NCBI GenBank assembly: GCA_964036155.1
Contig: OZ038423.1
Span: 30,085,249 to 30,149,248, forward strand
Reading direction: 5' to 3'
Length of the DNA: 64,000 nucleotides
Origin: Diploscapter coronatus
Taxonomy: Eukaryota; Nematoda; Chromadorea; Rhabditida; Rhabditidae
Below the pieces are notes generated by a model. It saw only the letters and a program-made list of their open reading frames with translations. It searched no databases and was not told the DNA's origin. This document shows positions 1-11,877 of this stretch, piece by piece (within the stretch, counting starts at the first letter, position 1; every line of letters begins with the position of its first letter). The translations under genes and the position numbers were made by a program.

Positions 1-218
1 TTACCGTAGCCATATCTGATTCCGTGTTTCTTGCAAACTTCACATTCAATTCACCGGCCGTCCATTTGGAAGGCGTTCACCCACTTTCACGACGAAATGA
101 GTTTGAAAGTGGGAAAACCTTGGAAATGGGTGGTCTGGGAATTATGTGAACTCTCCAAGAAATTCCCAGCTATTCACTATCATCAACTTGTTCAATTGCA
201 GTTTATTCGTGCAAAATC
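1..218 (+). other. Upstream region with a candidate splice-leader acceptor
   Basis: No coding exon recognised. A pyrimidine-containing tract ending in TTGCAG at 196-201 lies 17 nt before the OTUD5 start codon and could be a trans-splice (SL) acceptor. A gene further left could therefore belong to the same operon, but the window does not show it. Confidence 0.35.
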
Positions 219-3200
219 ATGACCATTCTGCCGAACAAGCCGAAGAAGGTGGGATTGAAGGATCGGGCTGAGCAGAGGGAGCTGCGTGACAGGGCCAGTG
301 CTCAGGGAAGCTCGTAAGTGCAGAAAATGATAACGTGGAAATGACAGGAATATCGCTTCCTCAAGAAATTTGCCTAGTCACTACTTTTCCGTCATTTTCA
401 ACTTTCCCCCAAATTAGTCAAACTTCTGAACCGTGGTTAACCTAATGGAACGAAATAATCTATCTCATCGAGTGACTGAAAAAGTAAATGCTCTTTTACT
501 CTCGCTAAGACTATCTAGCTTCGTGTGATTAATCACTAGTCGAAAATCTCCAAGTTTGTAAAATTATTCAATTCCAGTTCCAAAATTCAATGATTGCAGG
601 CTGTCGGATCGTTCGAAAGCCCATCCATACAGGAGACAGAAGAAGCCCTTGTCTCCCGATACTGGAAGGGAGCAACAGGCCTCGCTCGCCAAGAAATGTA
701 AGTGATGTGAAGCAACGGCCTGCATATTGTCATGACCAAGGGCTGTGCGAAAATTTTCGGATGAGCGTATATCACTCTTTCTCTGCTCCACGCGCGCTCT
801 TTTTAGCAGTGAGCACGGCATTGCAACTTGTATGCTTCACACTGCTCGAAATGTGCAGTTTTGAAAAATAACCCAAGATATCTGGCCAATTCTTTCTGTG
901 ATTTCAGCAGTTCGTGGTTCGCAATCGCCTGCTGCAAATTCTGATGACGAGTACGATCAGGGGTTCAAGAATGAAGCGGTAATTTCTTCCTAGAAATATT
1001 TCAAGGCAAATATTGGATTTCAGTTGGAAGCGGAGTTCGTGAATCGTCTGAAGCAGATGCGCGGTTTCGACATCAAAGAAGTGCAGGGCGATGGATCCTG
1101 TCTATTCAGGGCCATTTGTAAGTCTCCGTTTTGGCAATAAGTTAAGTTGAGTTAAAATCTTGAACTTTCCAAGACTGATCAATTATGAAACATCTCTGCT
1201 TCCCCATTACTATGATAGATATAAAAGTCGAAAAGTGGGTGTTCATGAGACAACTCGATTCATACTTCAATTATCATTGACATTAATTCGGCGATTCGAT
1301 TCATTTTTCAGCATATCTGATCTACGGTGGAGAGGATTTCCATGAAGTCGTTCGCAAGAACTGCATGGACCACATGGTATTTAAAAAAAATAATAATTGA
1401 ACAAATCTTCGCCTCTTTTAAAGTATTTTTATTGCCCTTTGAACTTTAAATTAGCGCCTTTGCTCAACTCTTGTTCGTTCATGGCCATATTCAAGACACT
1501 CATTCTTATGTGTTGCAGGCGAAGAATCGTGACCATTTCGAGCCGTTCATAACAGAGGACTTCGAGACGTACATCGCGCGGAAGCGTTGTCACAATGTGC
1601 ACGGCAACCACGTGGAGATTCAGGCTATTTCCGAGATCTATATGCGACCTGTTGAGATCTACGAATACAGCGATCGTGAGTCTTTCCTCGACCATTTTGG
1701 AAAAAGGAAGAAGAATTGTTTGTTTCAGAGCCGATAAACATTTTCCATCCTCATCACAATCCAATCAACGAGCCACTCCGTCTCAGCTATCATGGCTCCA
1801 CTCACTACAATGCTGGCATGTTCTTATTATTTGTTTTCCTCATTTTTCGCGGGAATTGTGCATACAATATTCCCCTAGTATTTATGTTTCACGCTGAAAT
1901 TTTGTAAGATCACTTTCAAGTTCAAGGACTTGCAATTTTCACTCTGCACTCCAGTTTTTATCTAGGATTTTTCTGACCTTTAAATTTATTCTCGATTTTC
2001 CAGTTGTGGACCCATTCCATCCTACTTTTGGGGTCGGACTCGGTCTGCCCGGCCTGGTTGCGGGAGCAGCGGATCATGCCCTGATCACAGATGCACTCAG
2101 ACAGAGCGAAACACTGCACATCGAGGAGAGCATGCTCAAGGACAAGATGTCCATGTCCGACTGGCAGAAGACGGAGGAGGAAATCAAACAACAGGTTTGC
2201 AACTTTTGACGATGCGTTGATATATCGTTTCTTGGAATAATTTCTATATATAAACCCTTATATGTTGTTTTGGTCAGACAAACTGAAATTCTTTCTTCGA
2301 AAGGGAAGAGAAGTGAAGCAGAAATAACGCCCACATTATTTCCACTTTCAAAGAATACCGCTCTTCTCTCTCTATGAGTTTTGCTTCTTATCGTATTTAT
2401 CACATTGAAAATGAGCGCTTTATTGGACGAACTTTCAGTCAGTCTGATATAAACAAAGTTTCGTAGTTCAGAGTTTTTTTTTGTATTGTAGAATATTTAA
2501 GAAGCAAATGTCAATCAAACTGAACATGATTCTTGACTACAATTTTCTAAATTCTGAAGTTGAAAAAATGAGGAAGCGCATTTCAGGTGAGCAGAGAATC
2601 GTTCCTGGAGTACATCCGCAGTCTGGAGGCCAACTCGTCGAAGGCCAAGAACGGGGCTCGCAGCTCGAAGTCTGCTTGTGATCAGCCGGGCTCGTCCAAG
2701 AGTTGCATTAGCGGGAAGATCAAGTCCCCCAAGAGAGGTTGGAATTATGAATATTAGACATTGATTTTTTCATGATGAACATTTTTTCTCTTGAAGAATA
2801 GAGTAGTTCAGAAATTATGCTTCATGCACGGTAGTCCTCTTTCCAAAACATTCCGCTGGTAAAGATAAAAGTGAGATCTGCTTTCACATTCTGATTTTAC
2901 TCCTTTTGTGTTTTGATTCCTTCCAATTCATATTGAAAGGGAAGGAAGAAAAATAAACTCTGAATACAAAAGTTAGCTCTCTCTCTCTGTCGTTAAGTGT
3001 AATTTTTGGGAAGAAACGAGAACGTATCTTACATTATTATCGCGACTCTTTGATTCTAATTTAATTCAAAGTGAATATTTTCAGTGCAAAGCCCAGTGCT
3101 GGACTGCAATGAACCCTCGACGAGTCAGAGCTCGCAACCGCCCCCGCGACCTGGTCTCTATGAAGAGCTCCTCGCTGCACAGGTCGGAGAATTTTTCGAC

Positions 3201-3564
3201 TTCTTGTAAAATTTAATTTTTTCTTTGTATAGAGCAATTACAAATATTCTGTCAGACCTGACTAATTTCAAGAATGTTTAAAAAATTACACTTTTTTTAT
3301 CTTCCTATGAATTACGAAATGAGTATAATTGTCGTTGTTTCTTTATCTTAGTTTCTTGCTTTTTAGGCCCTGGCGATGCCAGAAGACATGGGCTTTGACG
3401 ACGACGCTCTGCTGGCCGAGGCCCTGCTGCTGAGTTCGCAGGAGACGAGCGGAGTGATGAAGAGTCCCAGTGCCACTGCCAGCACTGCCGCCAACAGTCC
3501 GAAGCCGAGCAAGAACTCTGCAAGTGGAAATGGATGTGAAGATCCACCCTGCAGCAGCAAGTGA
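219..3564 (+). CDS. OTUD5: OTU-family deubiquitinase, OTUD5/DUBA-like
   Basis: Eleven exons: 219-313, 600-697, 908-978, 1024-1117, 1312-1376, 1519-1675, 1729-1815, 2004-2194, 2587-2737, 3085-3182, 3367-3564; 434 aa. The OTU domain covers about residues 90-225. It shows the cysteine-protease motif QGDGSCLFRAI (Cys about 114, Asp about 111) and the histidine motif GSTHYNAVVDP (His about 219). The stretch after the domain (GVGLGLPGL, then VSRESFLEYIR) follows the OTUD5 layout. A C-terminal acidic helix, DDDALLAEALLLSSQE at about 380-395, resembles a ubiquitin-interacting motif. OTUD5 proteins cleave ubiquitin chains, mainly K63 and K48 linked, in the cytosol and nucleus. Intron 7 (1816-2003) has a GC donor; it is required to give the conserved NAVVDP junction. 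The terminal AAGTGA also forms a GT donor at 3561; splicing to an AG at 3613 would change the end from SSK to SSKTMLN (stop 3627-3629). Ser/Lys-rich linkers at 2620-2737 are low complexity. Probably the first gene of the window's operon. Confidence 0.93.
1816..2003 (+). other. GC-AG intron 7 of the OTUD5-like gene
   Basis: The 5' border reads CTG|GCATGT and the 3' border TTTTCCAG. No GT donor at this spot keeps the frame. Using GC at 1816-1817 joins HYNA to VVDP as in the OTUD5 family. Confidence 0.8.
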
Positions 3565-4636
3565 GCAGCGTGAACAGCAGCAACGCAGACTCAACTCCTC
3601 GTTCTCATTTCAGGACAATGCTAAATTAGACAAATATTTCCCATCCTTGTTCAACCAAACTCTAGTTTTATTATCTTCGAAACAATCTAATATAAGGAGG
3701 GTAAACTTGCTCTACTTGTATTCAAACAAAGTAGTTCACGTTTTATTTTCCTAAGATTTACTTGGTCTTTGACCATGTCTCTTTGTAGTGTGTGCCCTAA
3801 TTTTTTACAACTTGATTTCCATTTGCCTTATTTCCTTCCATCCATTCTTTCCTTTACTCGTTGTGCTCTCCGCTCGCTTCTTTCATCTTCTATCATTCAT
3901 AATATCTTCTTTTTAAACTCGGTCAAATGCACTGTATACACCATTTTCTACTCTATAGTGCCATAGGATCGCATATTTTTACCGAGTTTCTTTTCTCCGT
4001 TTACGCCGTCTGTAAGCCCTCTTTTCCCAATCAGTTCACCCGAATCTGGTCATTCTTTTATTCTTGGCTAAACTGCGGTTAACAAATATCTTCAGCATAG
4101 ACTTTTATAGCAGATTTTATACCAGTTGTATCTTCGGATTCTAGTTATTGTTTAAATGGAATATTGATGAATTTAGGATACTGTATGACTAGTTATTTTT
4201 ATTCTTTCAATTTATTTATTTATTTTATTCCTTTTGTGTAAATTTTTATTTGCCGTATTCTAGATTCATTCTCATTTGTGTTTATTCTCTTTCTCTTGAA
4301 TCAATCAAACTTCTAGGATGTTTATCAAAGAGGAATGTTCTGTGTTTCTTCTCGAATCGGTGTGGTTCAGTGACCATTCTCAGGGCCTTCTATTTTTTCT
4401 CTTCTTCTCTCCTCCTTCCATTCATTCATTTTGCATTGCAATCGCAATCATTTTGAGCTTTTATCGAACTTCTAGAATTTTTCTCCGCAAACATTCATAG
4501 ACGAATGAATAAAAAAATTTCAATGTGGTTGGTAAAAACGAATTTACCAGTTTTGGTTCATAGCCAAATTCTAATTACTTGTTAAGTTTGTTAATTTTTC
4601 CAGAAATAACGATTTTTCATTTTGGATGAACATCTG
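3565..4636 (+). other. OTUD5 3' UTR and intercistronic region with polyA signal and SL acceptor
   Basis: T-rich DNA without a supported exon. AATAAA at 4508-4513 is a good polyadenylation signal for the upstream gene. TTTTTCCAG ending at 4603 lies 33 nt before the PIGC start codon and about 90 nt after the hexamer, which is the usual distance between polyA signal and downstream trans-splice site in nematode operons. A U-rich stretch lies between them. ATG at 4626 opens a three-codon uORF whose TGA overlaps the PIGC ATG (TGATG at 4635-4639). Confidence 0.55.
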
Positions 4637-7044
4637 ATGGGTGAAAATCGCGAGAAGAGAGAAGACAACTTCTCAACCGGGAAACAACAGGAAGCAAGCA
4701 GGGAAGGCAGGCAGAGAGGACAGAGGACATGGAGGAAGATACTCTATGAACGACAGCCCTATCCGGACAGCTATTCAGGAGGAGAGGACGTGTTTCTCAA
4801 TCAACTACGCAAAAATGGTAGGTCAATTGATATTCATTAGTTTTTGGGAAGTTCACTCATTTTTGAAGGAAGTGTGATGAAAAAGGAAAAGTATGAACGT
4901 TTTTTATAAAATCGCATTTTTATCAGAACATATTCAACGGTTATTTAAGACATTGCATTCGAAGTTTTCTTCGTTTTTCTTGGTTTTGAAGTAAAGTGAT
5001 TGCATCTCAACGAAAAATTCAAATTTCTCTAAAGACAAACTTTTCAAGATAAAATCAAATAATTCAATTCTCCCCATTTCAGTGTCAGTGGTCAAGTACG
5101 AGTTCAGCCAAGCAGTGTACGGAGCGACGATATTCCTGCTGCATCTCAATCTGCTCGTCCTTTTCTTTATGCTGTTTGTCCATGTAAGTCGTAACATTTA
5201 GAAGTGTATGAAAGCATAAGATTAATCTGAAATGTGGTTTGACTTCGAAGCTTTTGTGCGACTTGTAAATCGCAGGATATCATAATACAAAACACGGTAA
5301 AAGAATGAATATGAATGAAAATTTCGTATCCTACTCTATTCTGCCTAATTTTGTCCGTTTCTTGCGCCATGAAATCATGAAGTTTACAACTTGGCATATT
5401 TTTATATTTTAAATCTGCATAGATCTGTTAAAGGACGATAATAGTGCCAAAATCCGCCTGTCTTGCAGGCGAACGATGGCTTCGTGTCGGACTTCACCCT
5501 GCTCTCCTCCCTGTTTGTCACAGTCGTTCTCTGCTACCTGTTCTACCAATTCGATCTGTGCACCACAAAGTGGTCCCCCAAGAATGACATCTACACCACA
5601 CTCACTCTCACTCTATTCGGATATGCACTCACGCCTATTATCAGGTAATTTCTTTTGAAGAGCTTTGAAAGAAGACAAAACCCTCTGGTTTAATGACTGT
5701 TTTACGCAGCGATAAGTCAGCTGACGAGTACAGGTTCAAACTAGCCAGTAATTTTACAATGGCTAAATCATAGGCCAGTATGGAAACTTCTACTAGCCAG
5801 TTGACTATCACTGTATAGTCAAAGTCTTTTCAATTTTATTTGTTCATGAAAAAATTAGGAAAAGTAATTTTCAAGATTTTCATGGTTTTACAGGACATTA
5901 ACGAGCACGATCTCGACAGACACGATCTACGCGATGTCGATTCTGTCGACCATTCTCAGCTGCATGTTCCACGATTACGGAGTCAAAGCTCCCATGTAAG
6001 CCATCCAATATTTTTTCTTCTCTATGGACTGAATGTCGAATTTTATGCATTTACATGAACGCATGGTTTTGCACAAATGCAAAAGTTCATATTCGTAAAC
6101 TACATAATCCGTCACACTTTTCTAAAATCCATACCCCGTACTCAATTTTTCGTTCACCCTCATCCGCGAGTACAGATACTAGCGCAAAACTCTAATTGAA
6201 TGACAGAAAATATAGTTTCTTTAATTTATGAGGATATTTTCAGAGTGTCGTTTCCTGTGTCTGTCAGCTCAGGTCTGTGCGCAGCGATATTCTTGATTTC
6301 CCGTTTGGAGTCAAATTCGGCCGCATTCTGTCTGCTTGCATTCGCATTTATTTTACATAACTATTCGCCTATATTCAGGTTAGTTTTTCATTTATCTATT
6401 TTTTCTTTTAAAAATCATTTGTGAAGCTCGATAGCTGAATGATCAGATAGATTCATTTTGAAACTTGAAGTTCCCTAATTTTAACTTCATTCGATGAATT
6501 CTGACGCCTCAAAAATTTTGATGCATTCGATAACAATTGAAAGTTTTGATTAATTCGTTTAAAAATTCCAAAGAAAGAAAGTGCCTCTAACTTCAAGATG
6601 AGTTTCAAATATCACTAAACTTTTTTGGCGTACTTAATTTATGGATTCATTTAATAAGTTCTTGGCATTTAAAAGCTGAGACGATTGTTTTCCTTATGTC
6701 ATTCTTTTATCATAAATAGTACATAGTATTATTGTTGTTAGATAATGCAGATATTAAAAATGTCAAAACCTTCGGGTGACCAAATATTTTTCTTATGAAT
6801 GATCCATGTTTTCAGAACTCGTCTCTTCGCCCGCCAACCCACTTCGTCCGTCTTTCTGTTCCTCCTCACTTTGACTGCCTCGCCCTATTTCCTCACCTAC
6901 ATTTCATTTGAGTTGTCCATTCTTTGGTTCGTTTTTCAACTATTCATTTTATTCATTTGTCCAGCAATTTTAATGCGAATGCAGAAAGACAAAAATCAAA
7001 TCTTCGGCCCCTGGGATGAGAAATCTATTCCTTATAGGGGATAG
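4637..7044 (+). CDS. PIGC: Phosphatidylinositol N-acetylglucosaminyltransferase subunit C (PIG-C)
   Basis: Six exons: 4637-4817, 5083-5183, 5469-5644, 5894-5995, 6244-6378, 6816-7044; 307 aa, close to the usual length of about 300. The family signature WRKILYERQPYPDSY lies at about residues 32-46, followed by a run of hydrophobic segments typical of this ER multi-pass protein. FAFILHNYSPIFRTRLFAR and the C-terminal block ILMRMQKDKNQIFGPWDE also match the family. PIG-C is part of the GPI-GnT complex (with PIGA, PIGH, PIGP, PIGQ, PIGY) that starts GPI-anchor synthesis on the cytosolic face of the ER. The start is the first in-frame ATG after a likely SL acceptor at 4603; an upstream TTG is in frame but is not needed. 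It lies between OTUD5 and MRPL42 on the same strand, consistent with polycistronic transcription. Confidence 0.94.
5801..5822. repeat. Small perfect hairpin in PIGC intron 3
   Basis: TTGACTAT, six-base loop, ATAGTCAA. It follows three loose copies of TAGCCAGT or GGCCAGT between about 5740 and 5805. Probably repeat debris; no function assigned. Confidence 0.5.
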
Positions 7045-7693
7045 CGAAGAATGTCGTATTCCTGAAAGTAGATTTTTCTTCTAGAAAATGCCACAGGAAA
7101 GAAATTAACGAGTTTCGATTTGAACAATTTTTAATTTTCAAATCCGAAATTCATACATTTATGGTGTAATTTGACGGAAGCATGAAAACAGACATGAATT
7201 GAGATAGAAATTTAGAAGGGCTTATTTTTCACACAATTCATATGCCTGTATTTTATGCATTTCCCAGGTCGCCTAAAAGTCACAGGTAAAATTGTCATTC
7301 TCTCTTCTTTGCGCACGAATGAGCTTTAATTTCTCCGAACATAGTCAATGCTAATCTCCATCTATTTTTGGTAATCTGTAACTTCGTATTCTATATTCCG
7401 TATTAATAATAATGGTCTGAAAGCATACGAGTACTTGGCGCTAGTCTCTATTAGAAACCTTTTATTTATTCCTTCTATCATCTCAATAACTTGAATTGTA
7501 AATCATGCCAGAATTTTTTTCATCGAGAATTGTGTATCCATCATCGTTTGATTTGACGATTCGGAGAATAAACAGTTAAACTGAGAGATTTAGGGGCAAA
7601 TGTTTTGTGGAAACAGGGTTTTGAATCCCTACGATATCTTTTCTATTTTATTTTATTCAAATTTTAACGATTTGCTAGCTTTTCAGAGCCCTG
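7045..7693 (+). other. PIGC 3' UTR and intercistronic region with polyA signal and SL acceptor
   Basis: No exon supported. AATAAA at 7567-7572 is followed by a T-rich tract (about 7630-7685) and by CTTTTCAG ending at 7686. That acceptor is 114 nt after the hexamer and 7 nt before the MRPL42 ATG. This is the arrangement of an internal cistron boundary in a nematode operon. Confidence 0.6.
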
Positions 7694-8871
7694 ATGCTGG
7701 GTCGAGCTATTGTGCAATTGGCTCGAAAAGGAGAGACGATCAGCATCGCTGGGGGCAGATCCGCGCAGAGCACTAGGACATTCGCTTCTGATAGGTGAGA
7801 CAATTATATGATTTGATGGATGAAAAATGAAACTGCACTGAATAGAATGTTGAATTTATGTGTGTGAAGTAAAATTTACAATTTGCATTCCAGTTGAAGA
7901 AATTTAAGACTATTCTAAAATGTTTGTGTAGGCGTTCAGTATTTTCTTATCATTGTTCTTTTCACTCCGATTTAAAAATATTGCGACGTTTATATCAAGA
8001 TTTTTTTTTTCAAGGTTCACAATAGTATCCTGATTGAACCAAAAACCTAGCCCAATTCATTACAAAATTCTATAAGGCGAAGAAAGTGTAGCGCTTCAGA
8101 ATAATAGTGTGCAACGACCACGCTGTGGCAGCGATTCACCCTCCTCGACAGCACCCTTTCGAGCACACCAGGCCCATCGATTTGGTACAGCTCAAGCAGA
8201 TAGACACATCGGCGGTTCGTTATTTCCTTTCCTTTTCATCACACATATATGCAATACTCTCTATCTTCCTATCATTTATGTGGGAAGAAAGATTACTGAT
8301 AAGGGAAAACACGACTCATTTTATGGTCATTGTTCATTCTTGGAAAAAAAACTTACGAACTATCAATAGATTTTCTTGAAATATCAGGTTTTGCAAAGTA
8401 ACATTTTCATTTTTCAGGACCGTCTCTCAGACCGAGTCACGCAGCATCCGACCAGAGCGCCTCCTGAAAACTCTGAGCTCAAAGAGATCTTCTACACTAC
8501 CAAGCACGAGTGGCTCACCAGGTTAGAACTTAGAAATTGAGCTATTTTGAGTTTCAGCCGAAAAATCATGAAATTTGAAGAAAAACACATGTCTATGGCA
8601 ATTACTAAATGTCATGGTGTTATAAGGACATGCGCTATAGTTAAGAATAAGGAATAGGGTTAGAGCAAGGTGAAATACTATAGGCAAAGATAGATTATGC
8701 CCTCACGACATCATGACATTTAGCAGTTACATCTTTCTATATATTTATTTTAGTGATAATTGCATTAATTTTGAAACGTTTGAATTTTCATACTATTGAA
8801 AAGCGCCCAAATTCAGGCTTCGTGAGGATCGCTTGTATGAGAACGCGCCTCCCAGGCCGAAGAGAAATTGA
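7694..8871 (+). CDS. MRPL42: Mitochondrial large-subunit ribosomal protein mL42
   Basis: Four exons: 7694-7794, 8100-8214, 8418-8521, 8817-8871; 124 aa. The N-terminus (MLGRAIVQLARKG, then RSAQSTRTFAS) is basic and hydroxylated with almost no acids, as in a mitochondrial presequence. The core matches mL42: IHPPRQHPFEHTRPIDL aligns with the family's HPxxxxPYEHTKPI block, and EIFYTTKHEWLTR aligns with FFTTKHRWYP near the C-terminus. The protein is a component of the mitochondrial 39S subunit. Exon 2 must start at 8100 (after CTTCAG) to keep frame; the later TAG would break it. The stop at 8869-8871 lies 26 bp before the LIPT2 ATG. Both products work in mitochondria, which fits co-expression. 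Intron 3 holds a foldback repeat. Confidence 0.85.
8605..8723. repeat. Foldback element in MRPL42 intron 3
   Basis: Inverted repeat with arms of about 36 bp (CTAAATGTCATGGTGTTATA against the complement of the right end, CTAAATGTCATGATGTCGTG), several mismatches and a loop of about 45 bp. The outer 12 bases are identical. The loop contains GAAATACTATAGG, similar to the motif in other foldbacks of this window. Likely a small MITE-like element. Confidence 0.8.
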
Positions 8872-8897
8872 GACGACCACTCCCAAGCAATTCAAGG

Positions 8898-10583
<1,686 letters not shown>

Positions 10584-11877
10584 TTTTCTTTTCTTTTCCT
10601 TTCATAGTAAACAGTTTCATTATTTCCATTCGACAAATCATTTTTGAACATTGATTGTTTCAGGTTGTTTCGCTTCTTTTTCGTTGTTGATTTTATGTAA
10701 GTGTAATTTAGGAAAATTATGAATAAAAATGTTACTTACTTAGTTTCGAAAATGATGGTGAACTTGTTGAACTAAAATCACAAAGTATCTTTTTCATTGA
10801 AGTCTTGCGAAATTTATCTTTGATAGTTTTCGATTTGCATTTTTTTATTCTCGATTCCAGAATATTCGCCAATTCTGGTTACTATGCAAAGAGGTAAAGT
10901 GTATTTTTGCTTTTTTCATAAACTGGTCGATTCAATTCTTTTTTCCCGCTTTCTGCTCTCTAATCGCTATCAATTTCCCTGTGATTGCCCCGAGCTCATT
11001 CACATTCTACAAATGGAGTGATGGAGTGGTTTGGCTCTGATTGAGATTGTTTTTATTTATTTCCCCGATCCTATAAATGGAAAAGGAAAAATTATGCAAT
11101 TTGCAAGTATGGAACCAGGCGAAGTGAAGTAAGAGAATGAATTGATAATGAACGAAGCAAAGTGAGAGGAGAGGGGAATGCAAATAAGACAACTCGGAGG
11201 GATGAAATTCCCTGGGGCTGGACTTCTAGACCAAGAAATTGAACGAACTAACAAGTTCAGAGGAACTCCAACGACACAAAATGAACCCCTTCCCCCGAAT
11301 TTGGATTTACCCCTCATATTCACTCCCTTCCCTCTCGATTCTACATATATCCACACAGAAACACTCCCCAAATTCGATTTACTTTCACAAAAGCTTCCCA
11401 TTAGAGGAAAACATTCTCTCCTAGGTTGACATTTTTTTTAGATTTTTATTCGTCGAAACAATAAAATTGCTAAAAAAATAATTGGCGAAGACTTATGAAA
11501 CCGGTAAACAAATAGTATAATGTCGAGAGGACGAATAATTATTGTAGATTCCGCATTACAACGAAAATAATTAAAAAAGGAAAGTGCTAGTCGGAATTGA
11601 GGTTTGAAATCTAGCAGATTTGAATGTATCTCAAAATGAATCATCATGATTTTAGATTGCATAAAGCTAGCTGCCTAATATTTCAATAACAAATTGAAAA
11701 TTTGCACAAAAATATAAAATACAAAAAATAACAATTGTAGCAGAACAGTGGTAGCTTTGGAGATTTGAAAAAGGATTTTTCGTATTTCAACGAAAACAAA
11801 TGATTACGAAATATTTGATTGATGGTGAGTGAAAACAACTAGAAATCGGATAATATTAGATGTTGTGATCTATCGAT
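10584..11877. other. Gap between convergent genes
   Basis: AATAAA at 10722-10727 probably ends the + strand transcript. The rest is AT-rich with no exon supported on either strand. Two short stretches with splice-like borders (about 10665-10697 and 10861-10892) have no coding continuity. Confidence 0.5.

Noticed and set aside
10665..10892. Two exon-like stretches bounded by TTTCAG/GTAAGT and TTCCAG/GTAAAG after LIPT2
   Set aside because: No donor in the last LIPT2 exon links to them, and they encode nothing recognisable; they also straddle the AATAAA at 10722.
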